Positions 32,455 through 40,966 of a stretch of 64,000 nucleotides of DNA are shown in pieces (the stretch's first letter is position 1; each line of letters starts with the position of its first letter). The position numbers and the translations under genes were made by a program. The notes under the pieces are model-generated. The model had not been told where the DNA came from. It made no database searches and worked only from the letters and a program-made list of their open reading frames with translations. Source of the DNA: Lutimonas saemankumensis (lineage in GTDB: Bacteria; Bacteroidota; Bacteroidia; Flavobacteriales; Flavobacteriaceae); assembly GCF_020171465.1 (NCBI RefSeq), contig NZ_JAIUZR010000003.1, positions 620,001 to 684,000 of the forward strand. Direction: 5' to 3'.

Positions 32455-33291
32455 ATGATCAACTGGGTTAATGTAAATACTGAACTTGTTGCTTCAGATT
32501 CGCTTTCACTGAGTTCCGGGAACAGGGCCTTTAAATATGGCGACGGGGTTTTTGATACGATAAAATTCAAGAACAATACACTTTTATTTTTGGAGGATCA
32601 TTACTTTCGCCTGATGTCATCCATGAGGATGATGAGAATGCGTATTCCAATGAATTTTACTCTTGAATTTTACGAAAGTCAAATCCTTAAAACCCTGGAA
32701 GCAAATCATCTAAGCGCAGAAGCAAGAATACGGGTTACTGTTTATCGGAAAAATGGAGGGCTGTATACTCCTGAAACCAATGAGATAGATTTTCTGATTG
32801 AGGTAAAAGAACTAATAAGCCATGTTTTAGACTTTGTAGAGGTGGAGTTGTTTAAAGATTACCCGGTAACTTCAGGCCTTTTTTCTACCATTAAGACCAA
32901 CAACCGAATGCTTAATGTTTTGGCAAGTATTTTTTCCAAAGAGAATGGTTATCAAAATTGTTTTCTCATCAATGAGAAAAAGGAGCTGGTTGAAGGGGTT
33001 AATTCAAATGTTTTTTTGATCAAGGGCCAGGAAGTTTTAACGCCCTCACTGGAGTCAGGATGTATAAATGGCATTGTTAGAAAAAAAATAATATCATTGC
33101 TGGAAACCCATGAGGAGTTTCAGATCAGGCAAACTTCAATTTCTCCATTTGAATTGCTCAAGGCAGATGAGGTATTTCTTACTAATTCGATTCAGGATAT
33201 TATATCGGTCGATAAATACAGGAAAAAATCTTTTAAAAAACAAAAAACCCTTGAAATTCAAGAGTTGTTTTTAAAATTAAATACAAAATAA
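32455..33291 (+). CDS. Class IV PLP-dependent aminotransferase (ADC lyase/BCAT-like)
   Basis: A 278-residue fold-type IV PLP enzyme. Landmarks: NRAFKYGDGVFDTIKF (substrate loop), HYFRL, the PLP-lysine region IKTNNRMLN, and EGVNSNVFLIKG with PLP-phosphate contacts, then LTNSIQDIISV. It may be 4-amino-4-deoxychorismate lyase (PabC, folate synthesis) or a D-/branched-chain amino acid aminotransferase; motif evidence alone does not separate these, though length and GDGVFDTIK favour the PabC side. The ATG at 32455 is preferred. Confidence 0.82.
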   Translation: MINWVNVNTELVASDSLSLSSGNRAFKYGDGVFDTIKFKNNTLLFLEDHYFRLMSSMRMMRMRIPMNFTLEFYESQILKTLEANHLSAEARIRVTVYRKNGGLYTPETNEIDFLIEVKELISHVLDFVEVELFKDYPVTSGLFSTIKTNNRMLNVLASIFSKENGYQNCFLINEKKELVEGVNSNVFLIKGQEVLTPSLESGCINGIVRKKIISLLETHEEFQIRQTSISPFELLKADEVFLTNSIQDIISVDKYRKKSFKKQKTLEIQELFLKLNTK

Positions 33292-33293
33292 AT

Positions 33294-33851
33294 CTAGTTC
33301 ATTCCAGGGTCCTTGGGAGCATTTGCCCAAAGCGTGTAAACCCCTCCATATTTAAGAAGTTCATTTTTCCAGAAATTATTTGGATTTATAGTGAACAGGT
33401 TCTTAAACTTGTTTTCTACAATTAACCATGAGGTAGTTTCAAGTTCTTCTTCCAGTTGCAAATGGCTCCAGCCGGAATATCCCAAAAAGAACCGGATATC
33501 GTGTTTTGACAAGATATCATCTTTGAGCAAAGACTGGATGGTCTCAAAATCACCTCCCCAAAATATTCCATCCGCAATTTCTATACTGTCAGGAATCAGC
33601 TCGGGTACCTTATGAACAAAATAAAGATTATCTTCAGAAACGGGCCCTCCGAAATATACTTTTAGCGATGAGTCAATTTCTGGAATCAGATCACTTATGA
33701 TATAAGGAGAAGGCTTATTAAAAATAAAACCAACAGATCCGCTTTCGTTGTGTTCAGTCAGTAAGACCACAGAACGATTAAAGGAACTGTCGCTGAGAAT
33801 AGAGGGTTCTGCCACGAGCAATTTCCCTTTTGTTGGTTTTAACGTTGTCAT
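33294..33851 (-). CDS. YqgE/AlgH family protein
   Basis: A 185-residue protein with the YqgE/AlgH landmarks GKLLVAEPSILSDSSFNRSVVLL, GFIFNKPSP, VYFGGPVSEDNLYFVH and FFLGYSGWSHLQLEEEL, in the usual order. The family is of uncertain function, and the AlgH name comes from an alginate-regulation phenotype in Pseudomonas. It converges on the aminotransferase (2 bases between stops). Confidence 0.92.
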   Translation of the reverse strand: MTTLKPTKGKLLVAEPSILSDSSFNRSVVLLTEHNESGSVGFIFNKPSPYIISDLIPEIDSSLKVYFGGPVSEDNLYFVHKVPELIPDSIEIADGIFWGGDFETIQSLLKDDILSKHDIRFFLGYSGWSHLQLEEELETTSWLIVENKFKNLFTINPNNFWKNELLKYGGVYTLWANAPKDPGMN

Positions 33852-33893
33852 AATAAAATAGTTGTGATTACAATGTACGAAAAATAAACAAAT

Positions 33894-33917
33894 AAAAAAA
33901 CCCTCTAAAAAAGAGGG
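33894..33917 (-). terminator. Intrinsic terminator of HU
   Basis: Minus-strand stem CCCTCT/AGAGGG with a 5-base T loop, followed by seven T (A's at 33894-33900). The HU stop at 33945 is 28 bases upstream of it. Confidence 0.75.
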
Positions 33918-33944
33918 CTTTCTATATTGTGCGTTTGAACTTGA

Positions 33945-34217
33945 TTAGTTCACTGATTCTTTTAATTCAGAACCTGCTTTAAATTTGACAACTTTTCTTG
34001 CAGGAATTTTGATAGTTGCTCCAGTTTGTGGGTTTCTTCCGTCTCTGGCAGCTCTTGTAGAAACTGAAAAAGATCCAAAACCTACTAATGATACTCTTCC
34101 ACCAGTCATCAATTCGCCTGTGATGCTCTTCATCATTGCGTCTAATGCTTTCCCGGCAGCAGCTTTTGAAATCCCAGCGTTAGAAGCCATTGATTCGATT
34201 AAATCTGATTTGTTCAT
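33945..34217 (-). CDS. HU-family DNA-binding protein
   Basis: A 90-residue histone-like nucleoid protein that bends DNA. The N-terminal helices contain [19 protein letters not shown], and the beta-arm has [20 protein letters not shown], with the conserved NPQTG proline turn that intercalates DNA. Length and motifs are normal. It has its own promoter (34272-34301) and terminator (33894-33917), so it forms a single-gene unit downstream of fmt. Confidence 0.96.
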   Translation of the reverse strand: MNKSDLIESMASNAGISKAAAGKALDAMMKSITGELMTGGRVSLVGFGSFSVSTRAARDGRNPQTGATIKIPARKVVKFKAGSELKESVN

Positions 34218-34271
34218 AATTAAAAATTTAAAATTGGTTAAATATTCATTTTTTGCCTTTCAATAGCACAA

Positions 34272-34301
34272 CAAATATAGATTTTATAAGGGTTTACACA
34301 A
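34272..34301 (-). promoter_or_regulatory. Promoter of HU
   Basis: Minus strand TTG (complement at 34299-34301), 19 bases, TATATTTG (complement at 34272-34279). A leader of about 45-50 bases would precede the HU ATG. Confidence 0.75.
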
Positions 34302-34407
34302 GTTTTGGCTCATGAAACCACTATTTTGTTAATAATTAAACTCAATTTGTTAATAAACCCAGTAAAATAAGCGCATTAAAGAGCCTAATTACCTATAAGT
34401 ATTGTGT

Positions 34408-35352
34408 TTAGATCATCTTACTGCCTTCTGAAAATATATAACCATTAAGTAAACTTCGGGCATCCATTCTTTTTTTGCCTGCCAGCTTCAAATCAAGTAT
34501 TTCAATGAAACCATTTTCAACAGCTACTTTAAGATTTTTTTTCGAGGCGACGATCACTCCTTTTTCCAGGTCATGCTGCTCAGTGATTATTTTGGTTTTA
34601 TAGATTTTTAATTCAATTTTCTTCTGATTATTTTCGAGAGTGCTCCAGGCTCCAGGATACGGGCTTAAGCCCCTGATATGATTGTATATGTCATTCCCCG
34701 ATTTGGTCCAGTTTATTCTGGAATTGTCCTTGTTCAGTTTAGGAGCGGATTTGTAGTCTCCCTCTCCCTGAGGAATTACTTCTAGGGAACCCTTTTTAAT
34801 GAGCTCCACGGTTTCAATAACAGCGTTGCTTCCCAAATCCATAAGAATGTCATGTAAATCACCGGCAGACATTTCCCGGGAGATGTCAGTTTCTTTCTGC
34901 AGTATTACTGATCCGGTATCAATTTCTTCATTGATAAAAAATGTGGTCACGCCGGTTTTATGTTCCCCATTAATTATGGCCCAGTTAATTGGGGCCGCTC
35001 CTCTGTATTGGGGGAGAAGGGAAGCATGAAGATTAAAAGTTCCATATTTTGGCATGGCCCAAACCTGTTTAGGAAGCATTCTGAACGCCACTACAACCTG
35101 TAGGTCAGCATTGAGATCCTTGAGCTTACTTAAAAAAGCAGGATCCTTAAGATTTGTTGGCTGAAGAATATTGAGTCCCTCAGAGATTGCATATTTTTTT
35201 ACTGCAGATTCATTGAGTTTTCTTCCCCTGCCTGCTGGCCTGTCCGGTGCCGTTATTACCCCAACAACATGGTAACTTCCCTCCACCAATGCCTTTAAGG
35301 AGTTCACTGCAAAATCCGGAGTTCCCATGAATACGATGCGCAATTCTCTCAT
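34408..35352 (-). CDS. fmt: Methionyl-tRNA formyltransferase
   Basis: Formylates initiator Met-tRNA from 10-formyl-THF. The 314-residue length is normal. Visible motifs: IVFMGTPDFAV at the N-terminus, HASLLPQYRGAAPINWAI (catalytic Asn/His region), GVTTFFINEEIDTG, and the C-terminal tRNA-binding OB-type domain (about 205-314). Its ATG overlaps the stop of recQ2 by 4 bases (ATGA), so the two are translationally coupled. The order recQ-fmt-HU is one I recall as common in flavobacteria. Confidence 0.95.
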   Translation of the reverse strand: MRELRIVFMGTPDFAVNSLKALVEGSYHVVGVITAPDRPAGRGRKLNESAVKKYAISEGLNILQPTNLKDPAFLSKLKDLNADLQVVVAFRMLPKQVWAMPKYGTFNLHASLLPQYRGAAPINWAIINGEHKTGVTTFFINEEIDTGSVILQKETDISREMSAGDLHDILMDLGSNAVIETVELIKKGSLEVIPQGEGDYKSAPKLNKDNSRINWTKSGNDIYNHIRGLSPYPGAWSTLENNQKKIELKIYKTKIITEQHDLEKGVIVASKKNLKVAVENGFIEILDLKLAGKKRMDARSLLNGYIFSEGSKMI

Positions 35353-37250
35353 TTTTCTATGTAAAATTTATTCTGCAAATTTAAGGCAATGAGCCCTTTT
35401 TCTCTCAATAGATGAAGCGGTTTTACAAGAGTTTTTTTGTCCATTTTCAAGAAACCTTCTAATTCGTTAAGGCTCAGTGATGGATTCTTGTTTAGAAGTG
35501 TTATTATTTTGTTTGATACTTCAAAATAATTTGTTACACCTCTTTTCTTTTTATTCAGGCAAACATCGCATCTTCCACATGGTTTTTCGAGTACTTCATC
35601 AAAGTATTTCAATAACTGAATCTGCCTGCAAACAAAATCATTATGAATAAAACGAAGAACAGACTTCAATTTTTGCTCTTTGGCCTTGTTTCTCGAATTG
35701 ATATGACCGCGAATTGATTGATAGACAAAATTATCTTCTCTGGGCCATAAGAACCTCAGATTATAGTTGATTTTGGATTTTTCATAAATCAGTACCTTGT
35801 CATGGTCCATTTGATTTAAAGTTTTAATAACCATAGCCTTATCCACATTCAACCTTGCGGCAAGAAAAGTTTCATTAATGTTAATGAACTGATCAAAGAT
35901 GCCTCCATAGCTTCTGAGAAGCAATTCAAGCAAACGAGATTTTGGATGATTTTCTTTTTGTATTTCGAGTAGCTTTTTTGATGATTCAATGATTTTTACC
36001 CTTGAAAATCGCTGTCCCTTATGATCGTAAATAATGATATCTTCTTGCTCCAAATACATCAAAGCATAATACACTTTCATATAAGGAATCCGATAAGCCT
36101 GAGCAAAATCCTGAATGTCAAAATCAAACACTTCATCGGGTTGTTCCCCGGTGACAATCTGATAATAATCGTTAAGTTTTTGGTAAATGGTTTTGGTTAA
36201 TTCCGGTGTCAATGTTGAAGCTTCTTTCATTTCCTTGCTCCTGAGAATGCTGTTTTCATTATAGAGCATCACGGTATGGGAAGGCTTGTCATCTCTGCCG
36301 GCTCTACCGATTTCCTGAATAAAATTCTCCAGGCTGTTAGGGATGAACAAATGAATGACCATCCTGACATTAGCCTTGTCGATTCCCATTCCAAAGGCAT
36401 TGGTAGCCACCATAATTTTTATCTGCTCTTCTTTCCACAAGGCAAGGGCACTTTCTTTTTCATCTGTTTTCATACCTCCATGATAAGAACAGGTTTTAAG
36501 ATGATTCGCATTCAATAATCTGGCAATGTCTATAGTTTGCTTGCGGGTCCCAACATAAACTATGGCAGGTTCATTATTGTTTTGAAGAAGCTGAATAAGA
36601 TTGTTCCTTATATCCTCTGTTTTTTTTATTTGAATTATAAGGTTTTCCCTTAGATAAGATCCTTTAAATGATTTACACTGATCTAATTTTAGGTTTTTAA
36701 TTATGTCCTGTTGAACAGATCTTGTTGCTGTTGCTGTCAGGGCAATTTTAGTAGTATTCGGAAGGAGCTTATCAAGGACCGGTATTTTCAAATACGCGGG
36801 TCTGAAATCATGGCCCCATTGAGAAATGCAGTGAGCCTCATCTATGGCTATCAAATTGACAGGTAACTGAGCTATTTTTTCCTGTATCAGTTCAGATTGA
36901 AGTTTTTCCGGTGACAGATAGAGGAATTTGTAGCCACCATGCATAACATTGTCAAAAGCTATGATTGTGTCATGCCTGTTTAACTTTGAGGTTAGGGCTA
37001 TGGCTTTAATTCCCTTTTCCTGGAGGGCAGAAACCTGATCCTGCATCAGAGCAATCAAAGGTGAGATAACAATACAAACTCCTTCATTCATTAAGGCAGG
37101 AAGCTGATAACAGATCGATTTGCCTCCCCCGGTTGGGAGCAGGACGAAACAGTCAAAACCTTGAGCCACAGAATTCACAACAGCTTCCTGCTGGCCTTTA
37201 AAGCTGTTAAAACCCCATATTTGTTTTAAAAGGTCAAGTGCGTTGCTCAT
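35349..37250 (-). CDS. recQ: Second RecQ-type DNA helicase (zinc-binding, no HRDC)
   Basis: A 633-residue RecQ paralog. The helicase core has PTGGGKSICYQL (Walker A), IDEAHCISQWGHDFRPAY and QEIGRAGRDD. The RQC part keeps the zinc ligands, a Cys about 18 residues before CGRCDVC (about 541-564). After a winged helix the protein ends without an HRDC domain, so it differs from the paralog at 24523 in both respects. Division of labour between the two is inferred. It is 7 bases downstream of the ATPase gene at 37258, and coupled to fmt. Confidence 0.92.
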   Translation of the reverse strand: MSNALDLLKQIWGFNSFKGQQEAVVNSVAQGFDCFVLLPTGGGKSICYQLPALMNEGVCIVISPLIALMQDQVSALQEKGIKAIALTSKLNRHDTIIAFDNVMHGGYKFLYLSPEKLQSELIQEKIAQLPVNLIAIDEAHCISQWGHDFRPAYLKIPVLDKLLPNTTKIALTATATRSVQQDIIKNLKLDQCKSFKGSYLRENLIIQIKKTEDIRNNLIQLLQNNNEPAIVYVGTRKQTIDIARLLNANHLKTCSYHGGMKTDEKESALALWKEEQIKIMVATNAFGMGIDKANVRMVIHLFIPNSLENFIQEIGRAGRDDKPSHTVMLYNENSILRSKEMKEASTLTPELTKTIYQKLNDYYQIVTGEQPDEVFDFDIQDFAQAYRIPYMKVYYALMYLEQEDIIIYDHKGQRFSRVKIIESSKKLLEIQKENHPKSRLLELLLRSYGGIFDQFININETFLAARLNVDKAMVIKTLNQMDHDKVLIYEKSKINYNLRFLWPREDNFVYQSIRGHINSRNKAKEQKLKSVLRFIHNDFVCRQIQLLKYFDEVLEKPCGRCDVCLNKKKRGVTNYFEVSNKIITLLNKNPSLSLNELEGFLKMDKKTLVKPLHLLREKGLIALNLQNKFYIEK

Positions 37251-37257
37251 TGAATAT

Positions 37258-37791
37258 TTAAAGCTCGTTTAATATGAAATCCACTCTTTGATCAATATTG
37301 CCTTCCGGTACAACGATCACCTTGTAGTCCATGTCCGAATAACAGGCCCTTAAGTGATCATAAATCAATAAGGATTGTTCAAAGGTTTCATATCGTTCAT
37401 TATCCGTTTGGTAAATTTCTCTCCAGGGAGGCATCATAAAAACAAAATTATACCTGAATTCCCTGCTTCTGGACTTGAAAACGCCAGGATAAGCAGTACC
37501 TGAATAATCCATATAGCCATGGATGTCCGGAATGCCGCGATCAAAAAATACCTTTTCACTACCTGATTGTTCAGCCTCTCTGTATTGACGTATTCTTCCT
37601 TCGAGCAGTTTTTGACTAAAAAGCAACGGCTCATTCAAAAATAACTGCTCAATACCTTCCTTTTGAGCTGCCCTGGTTACTGTTCGTGATATTTCCGGCA
37701 TACAGGTAAACTTCAAAGTGGCAAGCCGATCGATGACCGATGATTTTCCTGTACCGGGTCCACCTGTTATTACAATTTTCAGCTGTTTCAA
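37258..37791 (-). CDS. AAA_28/NadR-like P-loop NTPase
   Basis: A 177-residue protein dominated by a P-loop kinase-like ATPase domain: Walker A TGGPGTGKSS at residues 9-18, a conserved PEISRTV segment (about 33-39), and FFDRGIPDI (Walker B-like). This matches small AAA_28-type proteins, of which several are uncharacterised. It could phosphorylate a metabolite or nucleoside, but no substrate motif is clear. First in the run leading to recQ2-fmt. Confidence 0.8.
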   Translation of the reverse strand: MKQLKIVITGGPGTGKSSVIDRLATLKFTCMPEISRTVTRAAQKEGIEQLFLNEPLLFSQKLLEGRIRQYREAEQSGSEKVFFDRGIPDIHGYMDYSGTAYPGVFKSRSREFRYNFVFMMPPWREIYQTDNERYETFEQSLLIYDHLRACYSDMDYKVIVVPEGNIDQRVDFILNEL

Positions 37792-37878
37792 AAAATGAGC
37801 ATTTTTCTTTTAGTGAATTCCAAAATTAAGAAAATAATAGTTGTAAATTTGGACACTTAAAATTCAATATTGTCAAAG

Positions 37879-38160
37879 ATGAGCAAAGAGTCTGATTTTT
37901 ATGAAAAGCTGAGAAAAAGCCTGACGGAGACAACTGAGTTCCCAACCAAATACATGTATAAATTTATTATTCCCAGCGAGGATAAAAAGTTTAAACAAAT
38001 TGAAGGAATTTTTGATAATTTAGGGGCCGTTATCAATTCAAAACCTTCAAAGACAGGGAAATATACCAGCTTAACTATCTTGGTAAAAATGGAAAGCGCA
38101 GAAGATGTAATTATTAAATATCAGGAAGTTTCAAAGGTTGAGGGCGTAATATCTTTGTGA
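37879..38160 (+). CDS. DUF493 (YbeD-like) protein
   Basis: A 93-residue cytosolic protein of the DUF493/YbeD family, whose members have a ferredoxin-like (ACT-like) fold. Landmarks are FPTKYMYKFIIPS and the C-terminal YQEVSKVEGVISL. The ATG at 37879 is preferred over a TTG at 37870. The family's role is unknown. A TAAATTTG -7-like box at 37844-37851 lies just upstream. Confidence 0.85.
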   Translation: MSKESDFYEKLRKSLTETTEFPTKYMYKFIIPSEDKKFKQIEGIFDNLGAVINSKPSKTGKYTSLTILVKMESAEDVIIKYQEVSKVEGVISL

Positions 38161-38242
38161 TATTTTTAACAATCCATTTAAAAAATATAAAATATTTTTG
38201 ACCGTTTTATTCTACTCAAAAAGTAAGAGGAATCCATTAAAA

Positions 38243-40135
38243 ATGAGATTTAACAAGTTAGTGATCATCATTCTTTTATTTGCGTTGAACCCGGTTATGG
38301 CGCAGGATGAGAAAAAAATACTTTTTTCTGTTGATGGAGAGGATGTTTATAATGCTGAGTTCATTCGAGTCTATGAGAAAAATAAAGACATTGTTGTTGA
38401 TGATGATCAAAAGGACTTCGAGGATTATTTCAATCTTTTTGTAGATTTTAAGCTAAAATTAAAGCAGGCAAGAGAACTTTCTCTGGATACCATATCTTCA
38501 TACAGAGAAGAATTGGCCAAATACAGAGAGCAGCTTGTTCAGCCTTATTTACAAAACCCTGAGGCCACTGAAGAACTCATCCGGGAGGCTTATGAAAGGA
38601 CTCTTCAGGAAGTAAATGCGAGCCATATATTGGTCCGTTTAGAACCGGATGCAATTCCTGCCGACACTTTAAAAGCCTTTTTAAAAATTACGGAAGCAAG
38701 AGCAAAAATACTGAATGGTGCCTCTTTTGACAGTATAGCACGCATTTATTCAGAAGATCCATCCGTCAAAACAAATAATGGAAATTTGGGTTATTTCAGT
38801 GCATTTTCAATGGTATACTCCTTTGAAAATGCAGCTTATACAACCGAAAAAGGAGATGTTTCTGAGCCTTTTAGAACACGATTTGGATACCATATTTTAA
38901 AGATCAATGATAAAAGAGAATCACCGGGAGAGGTGCAGGTAGCGCATATCATGATCAAAAAAGACAGTACCGTTTTAAGGGACCCAAAAGATCAGATAGA
39001 TCAAATCTATATGAAATTGGAAAGAGGTGATGATTTTGCCTCAATGGCCAGGGAACAGTCCGATGATTTAGGATCTGCAAGAAAAGGTGGGGTTTTGCCA
39101 AAATTTGGAACAGGTAGAATGATAAAGTCGTTTGAAGAAGTTGCTTTTAGCTTGCAGGCCGAAGGTGATTTTTCAGAACCTTTTGAAACCCAATATGGCT
39201 GGCATATTTTGAAGCTGTTGAAAAAGTATCCGATTCCCGATTATGAAGAGCTTTATCCGAAACTTGAGTCTAAAGTCAAGAATGGAAGCAGATCTTCTTA
39301 TGTAGAACGGTCCCTTGCTGAACGAATTGTGAAGGATTACAATTATGTCACCTTTAAGAGTAAACTTCAAAAACACAATTCTATTGAAGGATTTGAACAA
39401 AGCGAGGACACGTTACTTCGTATTGAAGAAAAGTATTTTACCGGCAGATCTTTTTACCTTTATGGAAAAGATATTAAACAAAAAGGCATGGAGGAAATCT
39501 ATGATGATTTTTGTAATAAAATGGTGATCAATTACTATAAGGAAAACCTGAATGTTACCAACAAAGAATTTGCCTTGACCTATCAGGAATACAAGGACGG
39601 TTTGCTGCTTTTTGAATTGCTGCAAAGAGAAATCTGGAAGAAATCCGAAACGGATTCAGCAGGGCTTCAAACGTTTTTTGAGTCGAACAGGTCAAAATAT
39701 ACCTGGAAGAAAAGAGGTAGTCTGGTGATGGCGAGTTGCACGCGTTTAGAAAAGGCAGAACTTGTCAGGAGTCTTTTGATGCAGGGAGAGTCAACGGCTT
39801 CCATCAAGGATAAAGTAAATGAAGGAGCTACCATCCATGTTTTATTTAGTGAAGGTAAACTGGAAGAGGGGAGTTCTAAATTGCCCAAGGGATATGTTCT
39901 CAAGGAAGGAGTTTCAAAGGTGTATGAAGAGAATAAGGATAATTTTACAATTATCAGGGTAGATCATCTGTTTGGGCCACAATGGAAGACACTAAGTGAA
40001 ACCCGGGGAGAGGTGATGAATGATTATCAAAAGTATCTGGAGGATAATTGGGTTAAGGCTTTACATCAAAAATATCAGGTTAAGGTCAACCACAAAAATT
40101 ATAAGGAACTTAAAAATAGATTTTCCAAATCATGA
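38243..40135 (+). CDS. Periplasmic peptidylprolyl isomerase with two parvulin domains
   Basis: A 630-residue exported chaperone. The ATG at 38243 gives a signal peptide (1-20, cut at VMAQ-D); the frame upstream is not used. A SurA-like N-terminal helical region precedes two rotamase domains (about residues 115-215 and 220-325), each ending in an FGYHIL/YGWHIL strand. About 300 further residues of helical type follow. It should act on outer-membrane protein folding. It overlaps the next gene by 4 bases, so it is the first gene of a three-gene envelope-folding operon. Confidence 0.88.
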   Translation: MRFNKLVIIILLFALNPVMAQDEKKILFSVDGEDVYNAEFIRVYEKNKDIVVDDDQKDFEDYFNLFVDFKLKLKQARELSLDTISSYREELAKYREQLVQPYLQNPEATEELIREAYERTLQEVNASHILVRLEPDAIPADTLKAFLKITEARAKILNGASFDSIARIYSEDPSVKTNNGNLGYFSAFSMVYSFENAAYTTEKGDVSEPFRTRFGYHILKINDKRESPGEVQVAHIMIKKDSTVLRDPKDQIDQIYMKLERGDDFASMAREQSDDLGSARKGGVLPKFGTGRMIKSFEEVAFSLQAEGDFSEPFETQYGWHILKLLKKYPIPDYEELYPKLESKVKNGSRSSYVERSLAERIVKDYNYVTFKSKLQKHNSIEGFEQSEDTLLRIEEKYFTGRSFYLYGKDIKQKGMEEIYDDFCNKMVINYYKENLNVTNKEFALTYQEYKDGLLLFELLQREIWKKSETDSAGLQTFFESNRSKYTWKKRGSLVMASCTRLEKAELVRSLLMQGESTASIKDKVNEGATIHVLFSEGKLEEGSSKLPKGYVLKEGVSKVYEENKDNFTIIRVDHLFGPQWKTLSETRGEVMNDYQKYLEDNWVKALHQKYQVKVNHKNYKELKNRFSKS

Positions 40136-40965
40136 AAAACGGTAAAATTCTATATCTGATGTTGCTTGTTTTATTATCGGCTTGCGGAAAAGCAGATCCG
40201 GAAGTGGATGCAGTTGCCCGAGTGGGAGAAAAATTCCTGTCAAAGCAGGAATTGGCCGAAGCTATGCCCCAGGGACTTTCAGAAGAAGACAGTTTGCTGT
40301 TTAGAAATAATTACATTAAAATGTGGGCCACTAAAGAATTGCTTTTGGATAAGGCTCGTATCAATGTAGCAGATGACAACGGGGAGATAGAAAATCTGGT
40401 AAAAAATTATGAAAAAGAACTTCTAATCGATAAATACAAAAAAGCACTTTTACAACAGGAACTCGATACGGTCATCACTGAAGAGGATATGGATGAATAC
40501 TACGAATCCAATAAAAATGTTTACCGATTAAACGAAGAACTAATCCAATTAAAATATATTTACTTTAGTAATGATCTCAATGACAAGAAGGAAGTAATAA
40601 GACTTTTTAAGTCAGAAGATAGCGAAGATCTGCAAACCCTGATCGACAGAGAGCTGGAATTCAATTCATTTTCTTTTAATGATAGTATTTGGGTAAGCTT
40701 TAAAGATGTGGAAAATAAATTATATTTTCTTCGGGACGAAAAAAAAATAAAAAAGGATCAATTTATTCAAAAAGAAGATTCATTAGGAGTATATTTGCTG
40801 GCTGTTAGGGACATACGAAAGCGCAACGATATTGCTCCCAAGAATTATGTCCTTCCAACGATCCGGCAAATGATACTGCATAAAAGGAAGTTGGAGCTGA
40901 TGAATGAGATTGAAAAAACATTAATGGTTGACGCGATCAACAAAAAACAATTTGAAGCGTATTAA
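40132..40965 (+). CDS. Lipoprotein related to SurA/PpiD without a clear rotamase domain
   Basis: A 277-residue lipoprotein (LLVLLSAC, Cys18). The sequence after it resembles the SurA chaperone arm: VARVGEKFLSKQEL, then helical IKMWATKELLLDKARI and KYKKALLQQELDTVITEEDMDEYYESNK. The C-terminal half is helical and charged, and I do not see a rotamase domain. It may be a non-catalytic chaperone partner of the two isomerases it lies between (overlap of 4 bases upstream, 1-base gap downstream). Confidence 0.7.
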   Translation: MKNGKILYLMLLVLLSACGKADPEVDAVARVGEKFLSKQELAEAMPQGLSEEDSLLFRNNYIKMWATKELLLDKARINVADDNGEIENLVKNYEKELLIDKYKKALLQQELDTVITEEDMDEYYESNKNVYRLNEELIQLKYIYFSNDLNDKKEVIRLFKSEDSEDLQTLIDRELEFNSFSFNDSIWVSFKDVENKLYFLRDEKKIKKDQFIQKEDSLGVYLLAVRDIRKRNDIAPKNYVLPTIRQMILHKRKLELMNEIEKTLMVDAINKKQFEAY

Positions 40966-40966
40966 G

